Shown here: piece by piece, positions 35,457 through 46,274 of the stretch
Position numbering within the stretch: position 1 is the first letter of the stretch
Layout: every line of letters begins with the position of its first letter
From: an uncultured Acidobacteriota bacterium
Lineage (GTDB): Bacteria; Acidobacteriota; Terriglobia; Terriglobales; Acidobacteriaceae
Direction of reading: 5' to 3'
Assembly: GCA_903832055.1 (NCBI GenBank)
Contig: CAILAC010000010.1
Coordinates: forward strand, 558,001 to 622,000
Length of the DNA stretch: 64,000 nt
Program-made: the position numbers and the translations under genes
Notes under the pieces: model-generated
Told to the model about the DNA's origin: nothing
Databases searched by the model: none
The model's input: the letters and a program-made list of their open reading frames with translations, nothing else

Positions 35457-36817
35457 GACATCTCTTCGGCACAGACGGCATCCGTGGCATTGCAGGCACT
35501 TCTCCGCTGGACACAACGACGGTTTACGCCGTCGGCCTGGCGCTTGCGCATCAACTTAGACCGAGCGCGATGCAAAGCGGCATGCTCGGTCCACGCGTAA
35601 TTCTCGGCCGTGATACGCGCGAATCCAGCCCGTGGATCAGCAATCTGCTTGCCGCTGGCCTCAGAGCAGGTGGCGCTGAGGTGGAGAGCGCCGGCATCGT
35701 GCCGACCCCCGCAATTGCCTATCTGGCTCATACGCATGGTTTTCACGCCGGCGTGGTGATTTCGGCCAGCCACAATCCCTGGGAGGACAATGGCATCAAG
35801 CTCTTTGGAGCGGATGGCAAGAAACTCCCCGACGCGGTCGAACTGGCCATTGAGGAAGTCATCTTCAAGCACGCGCTCTCGGCTACTGCTCCGGAAGCGG
35901 AGACAGTACCGGCGATGGAAGATCAGCCGCATTACGCCGATGAGTACGTCGCTTCGCTGTTGGCGGCCGTTCCAGGGCTCAACCTTACGGGCAAGCGAAT
36001 CATCGTGGATTGCGCCAATGGCGCGGCTGCAGCGATTGCACCGCGGCTCTTTGCCACGCTGGGCGGCGAGGTAACTTTCCTGAACATCGATCCTGACGGG
36101 CGCAACATCAATCACCATTGCGGTGCGCTCCATCCCAGGGCGGTCGCGGCCGCGGTGGTCACACACGGGGCGCAGCTGGGCATCACCTTTGACGGCGATG
36201 CCGATCGCTGCCTGCTGGCGGGGGCCCGCGAAAATGTCATCAACGGTGACGCAATCCTGCTGATGGCGGCCCGTGACCTGCAGGCAAGAGGGCTGCTTAC
36301 CGGCAACCTGGTAGTGGCGACGACCATGTCCAACATGGGGCTTGAAGCCGCACTGAAGCGCAGCGGCATCACCATGCTGCGCGCCTCTGTAGGCGACCGC
36401 TACGTGCTGGAGATGATGGAACAGCGCAATGCTGCACTCGGTGGAGAGCAATCCGGACATCTCCTCTTCCCTCACCTGGCGACTACCGGAGACGGTTTGC
36501 TCACTGCCCTCGTCGTACTCGACCTGATCGCCCGCACCGGCAAGAGCATGGAAGAGCTGACCGCAGACCTCAAGGTCTTTCCCCAGGTGATCGTCAACAT
36601 CAAGGTAGGGGAAAAGAAGCCGCTTGAAGAGATTCCTACGGTCGCCGCAAGCATTCGTGCCGCTGAAGAAGCACTCGCCGATACGGGCCGCGTTGTCATC
36701 CGCTACTCCGGTACAGAAGCCCTGGCCCGCGTCATGATCGAGGCTGAGAGCCAGGAAGCCATGCGGTTTCACGCGCAGGCGATTGCCGAGGCAATTCGAA
36801 CCGAGCTTGGGACCTAA
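35453..36817 (+). CDS. glmM: Phosphoglucosamine mutase
   Basis: 454 residues. Interconverts glucosamine-6- and 1-phosphate for UDP-GlcNAc and peptidoglycan synthesis. Seen: FGTDGIRGIAG at the N-terminus, catalytic Ser in ISASHNPWEDNGIK (about residue 104), metal loop FDGDADR, sugar loop GEQSGH and phosphate loop RYSGTE. Translationally coupled to xseA by ATGA. Confidence 0.95.
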   Translation: MRHLFGTDGIRGIAGTSPLDTTTVYAVGLALAHQLRPSAMQSGMLGPRVILGRDTRESSPWISNLLAAGLRAGGAEVESAGIVPTPAIAYLAHTHGFHAGVVISASHNPWEDNGIKLFGADGKKLPDAVELAIEEVIFKHALSATAPEAETVPAMEDQPHYADEYVASLLAAVPGLNLTGKRIIVDCANGAAAAIAPRLFATLGGEVTFLNIDPDGRNINHHCGALHPRAVAAAVVTHGAQLGITFDGDADRCLLAGARENVINGDAILLMAARDLQARGLLTGNLVVATTMSNMGLEAALKRSGITMLRASVGDRYVLEMMEQRNAALGGEQSGHLLFPHLATTGDGLLTALVVLDLIARTGKSMEELTADLKVFPQVIVNIKVGEKKPLEEIPTVAASIRAAEEALADTGRVVIRYSGTEALARVMIEAESQEAMRFHAQAIAEAIRTELGT

Positions 36818-36853
36818 TAAAGCTGTCAGGTCGCACCAGACCAAAGTTGCATT

Positions 36854-36874
36854 GCAAGGATTGCATTTCCTTGC
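36854..36874 (+). terminator. Possible terminator after glmM
   Basis: GCAAGGA (36854-36860) and TCCTTGC (36868-36874), 7-bp perfect stem, 7-base loop. A T-rich stretch (TCTCTTTTGTTTTTGTT) follows after 6 bases. Weak but placed between glmM and the next gene. Confidence 0.4.
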
Positions 36875-37074
36875 TAGAGTCTCTTTTGTTTTTGTTCTAC
36901 TTGAGGTCTCGACGGGATCAAGTCTCTAGTGCTGTTCTCGATAACCGATAACAGAAGTGAAGGCTAAAAGCAGTCGTTGCCTACACTTTGGAATTTCGGA
37001 AAACACAAACATCGGCTTCAAGCGAACTTAGGTGTCCTCTATCGAGTCTGCAGTGCACCGACAAAGGGAAACTC

Positions 37075-39072
37075 ATGCATCCAGATGTCGCGTTTGACTC
37101 TGCAGGTCGCCTCGGTAAGGAAGCCATCGCCTCGGAATTCCGTAGACAGCACCGATTTATCTGTGCACGTATTGACCGAGCTTTTGCCTGGCTGATGCAG
37201 ATCCAGTGGCTGGCGGCCATTTGCATCGCCGTTTGGGTAAGTCCCCTGCTCTGGTCCGCAAGCAATCATGCCAAGAGTCCGCAAAACTCTTTGGCCCTCT
37301 ACTATGGGGGCACACTTACTCTGGTGCCCATCGCCCTGATCATTCTCAAGCCAGGGCGGCGCGTCACACGGCTTACCATCGCCGTGACCCAGATGCTGAT
37401 GTCGTCGCTGCTCATTCATCTCACCGGTGGCCGCATCGAGACGCACTTTCATATCTTCGGTTCGCTCGCATTTCTGGCTTGCTACCTCGATTGGGAGGTG
37501 CTGGTGGTGGCCTCTGCCACCATTGCAGTCGATCATCTGCTGCGAACTTTCTTCCTGCCGTTTTCTGTCTTTGGCACTGACGCAGTGCAGCCATGGCGCT
37601 GGGTCGAACACATGGGCTGGGTGGTCTTCTGCGACATCTTTTTAATTGTGGCAATCAAATCCCGCATTCGCGGCCTGCGCACCCTGACGGCAAGGCACAG
37701 CGAGCGGGCTGAGCTGCTGCGCAGGGCCTACTACGACACGCTTACGGGATTACCCAATCGCGCCTTTCTCAGTGAAGAACTTGCCGAGGCTATTGCCAAA
37801 TCAACTACCCAGGGACTCAGCTTTGCCTGCCTCTATGTCGACCTTGACCGCTTCAAAGACATCAACGATCACCTGGGTCACGCCGTTGGCGACGCGCTGC
37901 TGCGCCTGCTGGCTGAGAGAATGCGCGAGAAGCTTGGCAATGAACCTTTTCTGGCCCGGATTGGCGGCGACGAATTTGTGGTCTTGCTGCTCGAAAACAG
38001 CACCGAAGTAGCAGCCCCTCCACCCCCCAGCGCAGAAGATGTTGCGCGGGACATCCTCCGCAGCCTGCTGCAGCCTTTTAGCTTTATGGGCCGGGAAATG
38101 ACCGTTGGCGCCAGCATCGGCATCAGCCGCTTTCCCCAGGATGGAGACAGTGAAGCCGACCTGCTGTCAAAATCCGACCGCGCCATGTATCGCGTGAAGC
38201 GAGCCGGGCGGAACGGCTACCAGGTGTACTCGTCGATGCTGTTTCCTGATACAACCCAGCGTGAGGAAGCAGAAAAGTCCATGGTCCGCGCCCTTGCCGA
38301 GGGTGAATTCAGCGTCTACTACCAGCCAATTTTTCATTCAAATGGAGCCGTCGCTGGCCTTGAAGCCTTGATGCGCTGGCAGGACCCGGTACGCGGCTTC
38401 ATCTCGCCGGCCAATTTCATACCTGTTGCAGAGGAAACCGGGCTGATCGTGCAACTGGGCAACTTTGTGCTGCAACAGGCCTGCAAACATGCCGCCGAAT
38501 GGCGCAGCCTCGGGCTGCTGCCGGGCAGAATCGCCGTCAACGTATCAAGCCTTGAGCTGGCGCGTGAAAACTTTGCCGAAGGTGTGATCGCGACTCTGAT
38601 GCAACACAACGTCCAACCTGACGCCATCGATCTTGAAGTGACGGAAAGCGCCCTGGTGGATGATTTTGCCCTCGCCGAGCGTCATTTGCAGGATCTGCGC
38701 AGGTTTGGCCTGCGCATCTCAATTGACGACTTTGGCACCGGGTACTCGTCGCTGAGCAGGCTGCGCCAGCTCACCCTCGACACGCTCAAGATCGACCGGC
38801 TCTTTGTCGAGGGAGTTGCCAGTTCAGAGGCAGACCGCACCGTCGTGCAGCACATCATTGCGATGGCGCACACCTTGGGCATGACGGTGGTGGCCGAGGG
38901 CGTGGAAACCGAAGCCCAGGTACACACCCTCTGCGGACTCGGCTGCGACCAGCTGCAGGGCCACCTGTTGGCGCGCCCCGCCGATAAACAGGCCACCGAA
39001 GAGTTCCTCATCCGCAACTTGGAGCGGAGTGCCTTGAGCGATCCGCAGGATGATGAGTTTGCATGCAGCTGA
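37075..39072 (+). CDS. Membrane GGDEF-EAL cyclic-di-GMP enzyme
   Basis: 665 residues. About six N-terminal membrane segments (from LMQIQWLAAICIAVW to WVVFCDIFLIVAI), a GGDEF domain with intact GGDEF (RIGGDEFVVLL) and an EAL domain with EALMRW, DDFGTGYSS and GVETEAQ. Both cyclase and phosphodiesterase motifs look intact, so the net activity is not predictable. ATG 37075 chosen; a TTG at 36988 in frame would add 29 residues. c-di-GMP made here could reach the PilZ protein of the Tad locus; that link is inference. Confidence 0.9.
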   Translation: MHPDVAFDSAGRLGKEAIASEFRRQHRFICARIDRAFAWLMQIQWLAAICIAVWVSPLLWSASNHAKSPQNSLALYYGGTLTLVPIALIILKPGRRVTRLTIAVTQMLMSSLLIHLTGGRIETHFHIFGSLAFLACYLDWEVLVVASATIAVDHLLRTFFLPFSVFGTDAVQPWRWVEHMGWVVFCDIFLIVAIKSRIRGLRTLTARHSERAELLRRAYYDTLTGLPNRAFLSEELAEAIAKSTTQGLSFACLYVDLDRFKDINDHLGHAVGDALLRLLAERMREKLGNEPFLARIGGDEFVVLLLENSTEVAAPPPPSAEDVARDILRSLLQPFSFMGREMTVGASIGISRFPQDGDSEADLLSKSDRAMYRVKRAGRNGYQVYSSMLFPDTTQREEAEKSMVRALAEGEFSVYYQPIFHSNGAVAGLEALMRWQDPVRGFISPANFIPVAEETGLIVQLGNFVLQQACKHAAEWRSLGLLPGRIAVNVSSLELARENFAEGVIATLMQHNVQPDAIDLEVTESALVDDFALAERHLQDLRRFGLRISIDDFGTGYSSLSRLRQLTLDTLKIDRLFVEGVASSEADRTVVQHIIAMAHTLGMTVVAEGVETEAQVHTLCGLGCDQLQGHLLARPADKQATEEFLIRNLERSALSDPQDDEFACS

Positions 39073-39178
39073 AGGCCAATTGACGCGAAAGGTTGTCTGC
39101 AATTTCTGCCGAACTTCATTCCTGGAGTTACCCCCGAAGTCCGGCCTGAGTTACCCCACAGATCACCATCAAATGCGC

Positions 39179-41959
39179 TTATTTCATATCCCGCCAGTTA
39201 TCCCCAAACGATAGCTCGGCAACAATCGGCACGCTCAGCTCGATGACATTCTCCATCTCGTGCCGCACCAGTTCCCGCATCGTTTCTGTCTCATCTTCGG
39301 GAACTTCGAATAATAGTTCGTCATGCACCTGCAAGACCATGCGGCTTCGCAGCTTCTGTTCGGCCAGTCTGCGGTCGATCGTGATCATTGCCAGCTTGAT
39401 CAGGTCCGCAGCGGTGCCTTGCAGGGGGGTGTTGATCGCTGTCCGCTCGGCAAATCCGCGCTGGTTGGCGTTGCGGCTTTCGATATCCGGAATGGGGCGC
39501 ATGCGGCCAAAGAGGGTGCGGACGCTGCCCTCGAGCCGTACCGTCTCAAGCGTCTTGTCAATGAACGTGCGCACGCCCTGGTAGCGCGTAAAATAGCGCT
39601 CAATATACTGCTTGGCCTCGCCCTGGGGGATGCCAAGTTGCGCCGCCAGCCCAAAGCCCGAGATGCCGTAGACAATACCGAAGTTGACAGCCTTGGCGCC
39701 GGCGCGGGTCTGCTTGTCCATTTCGGCCTCGGGCACACCAAAGACTTCGCTCGCCGTCAGCGTGTGAATGTCGCGGCCATGCAGATACGCATCCACCAGC
39801 AGCGGGTCCTGGCTGAAGTGAGCCATCAGCCGCAGCTCAATCTGCGAGTAATCCGCCGAAAGCAGCCGGAAGCCCGGCGCGGCCACAAAGGCAGCGCGAA
39901 TCTCACGGCCAAGTTCCGAGCGGATAGGAATGTTCTGCAGATTTGGATTGACCGACGACAGCCGCCCGGTCGCCGTCGCCGCAGCGTTGAAGGTAGTGTG
40001 GACGCGTGAGGCAGAGTCCACCAGCAGCGGCAGCGCGTCAACGTAGTTTGACTTGAGCTTGCTGAGGTGGCGGAACTCGATCACATGCTGAGCGATCGCA
40101 TGCTCCTCTGCCAGGCCTTCAAGCACATCCTGCGCGGTCGAAATAGCCTTGCCCTTGCCGCGCACCACCGGTTTGGGCAGGCCCATGTGCGTAAAGAGCA
40201 CTTCGCCAAGCTGCTTGGGCGAATTGATGTTGAATCGTCTACCGGCCTCGCTGAAGATCACTTCGCTGACCCGCTGAATCTCCGCCCCGAAGCGCTGCGA
40301 GAGCTCGTCGAGGGCCCCAAGATTGACACGCACGCCGACTCGCTCCATCCCAAAGAGAACAGGCACCAGTGGCAAGTCGATTTCTGCGTAAACAGTGGTT
40401 ACGTCGTGCTCGTTGGCCTGCGCTTTGAGCAGTGGCAGCAGCGCCTGAATGGCGTGAGCGGCCCCGGCAAGCGAGGTGGGTGCCGCCAGACCGCTACGCG
40501 CCACCACGTCGGCCAACGTCTGCGTGGCGTGCGTTGGATTCAGCGCGTAGGAGAGCAGCATCGTATCGTCCACCCGCCCAGCCAGCGTGACGCCGAGAGC
40601 CGTCAGACGATGCAGTGCCGTCTTCCAGTCGTGAACGATCTTCGCCACTGCCGCATCTTCGAGGAGCGCCCGCAAATCGCTATCGAGCGGCAGCCTGAGC
40701 GCGATTTCCTGACCGGAAGGCGTCCCATCATGCTGGCCGTCTACTTTGGCGGAAACTCCGACAAATTCCGGCCCGGCGGGCACAGGCGCGGGGGCCTCCT
40801 CGGCCATCGCCATCAGGTTCAGCGAAGACTGCATTGGCGGCAGCGATTCTTCTTCCACGTCGCTCGCGGCGATGGCCACGGCCTTTGCGTCTTTTTCCAG
40901 AGCGAAGGCAAAACCGTGCTCACGAGCAGCCGCAAAGAAGGCTGCTCTCTGCTCCAATGTCGGGTCGTCGATCAGCTCCGCCGTCGCCGTCTTTGACCCT
41001 GGCGCCAGGTCGCGCAGCATCGAGGTAAATTCAAGCTCGGTAAACAGCTCGCGCGCCGCTTCAAGGTCAGGCTCCTGAGTCTGCATCGTTTTGAGATCAA
41101 GCGCCAGGGGAACATGCTGGTCGATCGTGACCAGTTCCTTCGAGAGCAGCACGGTCTCACGATTCTGTTGCAGCGATTCGCGGTAGGTCTTGCGCTTGAT
41201 CGCGTCGGGGTTGTCGCGGGCAACGTCAAGCACTGCCTCCACGCTGCCAAACTCCTTGATCAGCTCCACCGAGCCCTTGTCGCCGATGCCGGGCGCACCG
41301 GGGATGTTGTCGACCGAGTCGCCGCGCAGGGCCATCACGTCGATTACCTGCTCGGGAGGCACACCGAGCACTTCCTCGACCTTGGCGGGATCGAGAATCA
41401 GGTTGTCTTTTTGAGGATTGAGAACGCGTATATGCCTGGAGACCAGCTGCATCATATCCTTGTCGCCGGAGATGATGAAGACCTCGTGGCCCTGCTCTGC
41501 GGCCTCGCGGGCAAGGGTGCCGATGACATCGTCGGCCTCAAAGCCCTCAGCCTGCAGGATGGGGATGCGCAGCACTTCGAGAGAGCGGCGAATGTAGGGC
41601 AACTGGCGGGCGAGGTCCTCGGGCATGGCCTCGCGCTGGGCCTTGTAGCCGGCATAGGTGGTCTCGATAAAAGCCTGTTCCTTGCTGGACCAACGCCGCA
41701 GAGGACCAATCTCCTGCGCTTTGGCGTCGCGAAAAACGGCGCCGCTTACGTCAAAAACCGCAGCCAGATAGTGCGGCGCAAAGTCCGCGCGCAGCTTCTG
41801 AATCATGTTCACAAAGACATACGTCGCCGCCGTGGGCAGGCCCGAACGCGTAGACATGGGCCGCGACCGTTGCATTGCATGGTAGGCGCGGAAGATGAAC
41901 GACATGGTGTCGAGCAGGAAGACGGGCTCTTTGGCGAGTTGTGCAGTTTCGGCAGGCAT
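39179..41959 (-). CDS. polA: DNA polymerase I with apparently inactive 3'-5' exonuclease
   Basis: 926 residues. The 5' nuclease domain (about 1-320) has MSFIFRAYHAM, FEADDVIGTLA, SGDKDMMQLV and GDSVDNIPGAPGIGDKG. The middle 3'-5' exonuclease-like domain lacks catalytic acidic residues: FALEKD stands where DTET is expected and HDWKTA where NxKYD is expected. The polymerase domain is complete: DYSQIELRLMAH, RAGAKAVNFGIVYG, QVHDELLFE. An insertion of about 25 residues near residue 72 (around RDAKAQEIGPLRRW) is unusual. Downstream of queA on the same strand. Confidence 0.95.
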   Translation of the reverse strand: MPAETAQLAKEPVFLLDTMSFIFRAYHAMQRSRPMSTRSGLPTAATYVFVNMIQKLRADFAPHYLAAVFDVSGAVFRDAKAQEIGPLRRWSSKEQAFIETTYAGYKAQREAMPEDLARQLPYIRRSLEVLRIPILQAEGFEADDVIGTLAREAAEQGHEVFIISGDKDMMQLVSRHIRVLNPQKDNLILDPAKVEEVLGVPPEQVIDVMALRGDSVDNIPGAPGIGDKGSVELIKEFGSVEAVLDVARDNPDAIKRKTYRESLQQNRETVLLSKELVTIDQHVPLALDLKTMQTQEPDLEAARELFTELEFTSMLRDLAPGSKTATAELIDDPTLEQRAAFFAAAREHGFAFALEKDAKAVAIAASDVEEESLPPMQSSLNLMAMAEEAPAPVPAGPEFVGVSAKVDGQHDGTPSGQEIALRLPLDSDLRALLEDAAVAKIVHDWKTALHRLTALGVTLAGRVDDTMLLSYALNPTHATQTLADVVARSGLAAPTSLAGAAHAIQALLPLLKAQANEHDVTTVYAEIDLPLVPVLFGMERVGVRVNLGALDELSQRFGAEIQRVSEVIFSEAGRRFNINSPKQLGEVLFTHMGLPKPVVRGKGKAISTAQDVLEGLAEEHAIAQHVIEFRHLSKLKSNYVDALPLLVDSASRVHTTFNAAATATGRLSSVNPNLQNIPIRSELGREIRAAFVAAPGFRLLSADYSQIELRLMAHFSQDPLLVDAYLHGRDIHTLTASEVFGVPEAEMDKQTRAGAKAVNFGIVYGISGFGLAAQLGIPQGEAKQYIERYFTRYQGVRTFIDKTLETVRLEGSVRTLFGRMRPIPDIESRNANQRGFAERTAINTPLQGTAADLIKLAMITIDRRLAEQKLRSRMVLQVHDELLFEVPEDETETMRELVRHEMENVIELSVPIVAELSFGDNWRDMK

Positions 41960-41985
41960 CGTCTGCGAGTTTACCAGCCAGCCGC

Positions 41986-43107
41986 TTAGGCGAGGAACAT
42001 GCAGTCGCCATAGCTGAAGAAACGGTAGCGCTCGCGCACGGCATGCTCATAGGCCGCCAGCACCCGTTCACGCCCGCCGTCCGCGCCAGCAAAGGCGCTC
42101 ACCAGCATGATCAGACTCGACTGCGGCAAGTGGAAGTTGGTCAGCAGCGCGCTGACCAGGCGAAATTCATATCCGGGCGAGATGAAGATCGAGGTTTCGC
42201 CGCTGTGTCCCGCCAACTTCCAGGCCACTTCCCTGCCCGCCGCCTCACGCGCACAGTGCTCCAGAGTCCGCACGGCTGTCGTGCCCACGGCGACGATACG
42301 GCGGCCTTCGGCGCGCGCGCGATTGAGAGCTTCAGCGGTCGTGGCGGGCAGCGTATAGCGCTCGCGATGCAGGTGAATCTCGTCAACGCGCTCCACACGC
42401 AGCGTGGCAAATGTGCCCAGGCCCACATGCAGCGTCACGCGCGCGATTTCAACGCCACGCGCCTCAATCGCCGCCAGCGCCCCGGGCGTGAAATGCAGCC
42501 CGGCGGTTGGCGCAGCGACTGAGCCCTTTTGCGCGGCAAATACGGTCTGGTAGCGCTCGCGGTCAGTGTTCATGTCGTCGCGATGGATGTACGGCGGCAG
42601 CGGCATGTGGCCGATCGCTTCAAGCGCGGCATAAAAATCCGCAACAGGCGCAAAGCGCAGCAACCGCTCGCCAAATTCGCCGTGCCCAATCACTTCGGCG
42701 TCAAGAAGAACGTTGCCGGCGGCATCGGGAAATTCCAAACGGTCGCCGACACGCACCTTGCGGCCGGGCTTGACCAGCGCGCTCCAGTTGCCCTCAGCAT
42801 CAGGAGACGTAAGCAGCGCTTCAATCTGGCCGCTTGGCTCCTGCTTGCCGCGCGCGTTGGCGCGACGTCCAAAAAGCCGCGCCGGAATCACGCGGCTGTC
42901 GTTGAGCACCAGCAAATCGCCAGCATGCAGCAGCGATGGCAGATCAGCAAAACTCGCGTCCCTCAGCCCCGTTCCATTCCGCTCGAGGACAAGCATGCGG
43001 CTGGTGCCGCGTTCTGCCGGAGGCTGCTGCGCGATCAGTTCCTCGGGCAGCTCAAAATCAAAGTCGGCCACCCGCAAGCCGCGCTCTTCTGGCGAAGCCC
43101 CCGTCAT
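41986..43107 (-). CDS. queA: tRNA preQ1(34) S-adenosylmethionine ribosyltransferase-isomerase
   Basis: 373 residues. Adds the epoxycyclopentane ring during queuosine synthesis in tRNA. Seen: [48 protein letters not shown] and the C-terminal [18 protein letters not shown]. Length normal. Its start overlaps the acyltransferase stop by 4 bp. No other queuosine genes in the window. Confidence 0.95.
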   Translation of the reverse strand: MTGASPEERGLRVADFDFELPEELIAQQPPAERGTSRMLVLERNGTGLRDASFADLPSLLHAGDLLVLNDSRVIPARLFGRRANARGKQEPSGQIEALLTSPDAEGNWSALVKPGRKVRVGDRLEFPDAAGNVLLDAEVIGHGEFGERLLRFAPVADFYAALEAIGHMPLPPYIHRDDMNTDRERYQTVFAAQKGSVAAPTAGLHFTPGALAAIEARGVEIARVTLHVGLGTFATLRVERVDEIHLHRERYTLPATTAEALNRARAEGRRIVAVGTTAVRTLEHCAREAAGREVAWKLAGHSGETSIFISPGYEFRLVSALLTNFHLPQSSLIMLVSAFAGADGGRERVLAAYEHAVRERYRFFSYGDCMFLA

Positions 43108-43790
43108 GCTGTCCCCTTGCCAAAATGCGCATACGCCTGCAGCCTGGCCCGCTCCAGCGAATCGTCAAGTGCGGCGCGGCGAGCCTCAAGATCATCGCCC
43201 CCGACAACCTCGGTCCAACGGCCCCAACTCACGGCGATACGAGTAAAGGGCTTGGGCACGTGAAAGCGATCCCACGACCCAAGCACCCAGACCCGCTCGG
43301 GCTCCAGGTGAAATGCGCCGATAGGTGCGCCCGTCATCTCGGCCAGCTTCAGAGGCCCCAATTTTGTTCGATAGATCGGTCCGCGCGGACCGTCTGCGGT
43401 AAAAATGGCTGGAGTTCCTGCATCAAGCACGCGGCGCAGCGCCAGCAGGCCTTCGCGGCCTCCCCGCGAACTCGACCCACGCACCGCGCGATAGCCAAAG
43501 TGCTCCAGCGCGCGGGTAATCAGTTCACCGTCAAAGCTCTGGCTGATCAGGATTGTCGCGTGAGTGCTGCGGAAGTAATACGCGCAGGCAAGCACGCATT
43601 GGTGCCAGAAACAGTAGATTTCGCGGCTCGGCGTGAAACCGTGGAAAGCCGGAGTGACGCCCTCCTCCGCAATCACCTCAAAGCGCCACGTCCAGCCCAG
43701 CACCATCACAATCAGCCACACCAGGCGCGGAACAACCGCCAGCGTCAGCCGCTGAGCAAAGGTGAAACGACGATTTAGGTTCCCTGTCAC
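43104..43790 (-). CDS. Lysophospholipid acyltransferase family protein (DUF374)
   Basis: 228 residues. DUF374-type acyltransferase with membrane segment [19 protein letters not shown]. The usual HX4D motif is represented by the region [12 protein letters not shown], followed by [13 protein letters not shown] and [16 protein letters not shown]. Substrate may be a lipid A or phospholipid precursor, not decidable here. First gene of the unit acyltransferase-queA-polA. Start ATG 43790. Confidence 0.85.
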   Translation of the reverse strand: MTGNLNRRFTFAQRLTLAVVPRLVWLIVMVLGWTWRFEVIAEEGVTPAFHGFTPSREIYCFWHQCVLACAYYFRSTHATILISQSFDGELITRALEHFGYRAVRGSSSRGGREGLLALRRVLDAGTPAIFTADGPRGPIYRTKLGPLKLAEMTGAPIGAFHLEPERVWVLGSWDRFHVPKPFTRIAVSWGRWTEVVGGDDLEARRAALDDSLERARLQAYAHFGKGTA

Positions 43791-43811
43791 TCAGTCGATT
43801 GTAACGAGAGC

Positions 43812-43890
43812 AAGTGTGAGTGTGAGTGTGAGTGTGAGTGTGAAGTGTGAAGGAATTCTGTCCTTCACACTCACACTTCATACTCACACT
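43812..43890. repeat. GTGTGAGTGTGAA repeat with hairpin, between ABC permease and acyltransferase
   Basis: Runs of AGTGTG units followed by a perfect 10-bp inverted repeat: GTGTGAAGGA (43845-43854), 6-base loop, TCCTTCACAC (43861-43870), then the complementary units. It abuts the permease stop codon, as the 6848-6984 array abuts the lhr stop. May act as a terminator or mRNA 3' end. Confidence 0.75.
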
Positions 43891-45128
43891 AGCTGTACCG
43901 CAGCCAGCGCAAAATCTCAGGCAGCGTGGCGCGCTTGCCGTACATGAGAATTCCAATGCGGTAGAGCCGCGACGAAAGCCACAGCACGCCCCAGATGCTC
44001 AGCAGCATCAGCACAATCGACAGCAGAATCTGCCATGTAGGAGGCACCTGCGAACCCATCCTGAGGAACATGATAATCGGCGTGCAAGGTGGGAAAAGCG
44101 AAGCCGCCACCGACCAGACCGAGTTTGAATCGTTGATGATCAGCAGGATCATCGCAAAACTCAGCCACACCGGTACGGCGGCCAGCGGCGTGAACATCTG
44201 CAGTTCCTGCTCGGTTTCGCAAGTAGCGGCAAGACCAGCAAAGAGCGCGCTGTACAGAAAATAGCCAAGCACAAAGTAGACCGGGAACAGAACCGCCTCT
44301 ACCCAGGAGAAGTGGACCTCAAAGTCCCCGGAAAGCGTGGAAGCAGCCAGCGGCGTCACCAGCATGAGGCCAGCCGCTGTGACCCAGATGAGAATCTGCG
44401 TCAGGCCCACCGCGCCGACTCCAATCAGCTTGCCGGCGAGCAGGTCTTCGGGCTCGGCAATGGCCAGCATTACCTCAAAAATGCGAGATGTCTTCTCCTG
44501 AATGATCGATCTTGCAACGTTGAGCCCGTAGACCACGGTCGTCATCGAAAGCAGGAAAGCCATCACGTATCCCTTGTAGAAGGAGGCAACGGCGTTGCTC
44601 TTGATGACGCTGCCGTCCTTCTTCACCTGAAAGGTCTGGATCGTGATGCCCTTGATGAGAGCATCTGCATCGGAGGTTGGCATGCCTGAACGTGTCAACC
44701 GCTCCTTCACCAGAGAATCGTTAATGGCGCCCGTCATGCGAGACGTAGTGATGAAATCTCCCGAAGATGGCGAACTATAGGTGGCCTCTGGCAACCCTTG
44801 ACCGGATGACACCACCTCGAGCAGGCCGTCGATTGAACGCTCCTGCACCTGCTTCAACAGGCGGGCGCGGTCCTCGATCGATGCCGGCGCAAACACATCA
44901 ACTGTGGTTTTGGATTCCTTTTTGCGGGTCAGGCGCTGGCGGATAAGATCGGCGAGCACCGGATTATTTGAAAGGACCGCAAGATGCTTGTTTGAACCGA
45001 GCCCGAGAGATGAGAGGTAGCCAACACCAATCACGCAGGCAAAGAGCGCGGGCAGCAGAATCGTCGTCAGCAGAAAGGCGCGGCCGCGGATCTGTTCCAT
45101 GTACTCGCGCCGGGCGACGAGCAAAAAG

Positions 45129-45136
<8 letters not shown>
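43889..45136 (-). CDS. ABC-2 type exporter permease (NatB-like)
   Basis: 415 residues. One N-terminal membrane segment (AFLLTTILLPALFACVIGVG), a large extracytoplasmic domain (about 50-175) and five or six C-terminal segments, the NatB/YhaP layout of ABC-2 permeases. Motif LSMTTVVYGLNVARSIIQEKTSRIFEV is typical. Start 45136 (MRNFLLVARREYMEQ) overlaps the ATPase stop by 8 bp; an upstream ATG at 45187 lies inside the ATPase gene. Substrate unknown (sodium, drug or peptide in relatives). Confidence 0.88.
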
Positions 45137-46031
<895 letters not shown>

Positions 46032-46179
46032 GCATTCTCCCGGCTCTTGCGCTGCCCAAACCATCGTGCAGTTGGAACTGAGAGAAGTTTAACAAATGGG
46101 GCGCAACTCGCCTCAAGCCTGCCGCTGAAGACGCGCAGTCCCACGCAAAGGTTCCGGTGACCTATTGGATTGACTTGAG

Positions 46180-46223
46180 AAAAAAAAGGCCCGCCGGCAA
46201 TGCCGAAAGATGCCGGGCAGGCC
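46180..46223 (-). terminator. Rho-independent terminator of the sigma-54 regulator gene
   Basis: Read on the minus strand: GGCCTGCCCGGCA, an 11-base loop, TGCCGGCGGGCC, then eight T. A strong GC stem with T-tract about 50 bp after the regulator stop codon. Confidence 0.85.
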
Positions 46224-46274
46224 CAGAAATGATTTTCGATCGTGCGGGAACCTCACCGAAACAGTCGACCCTGG

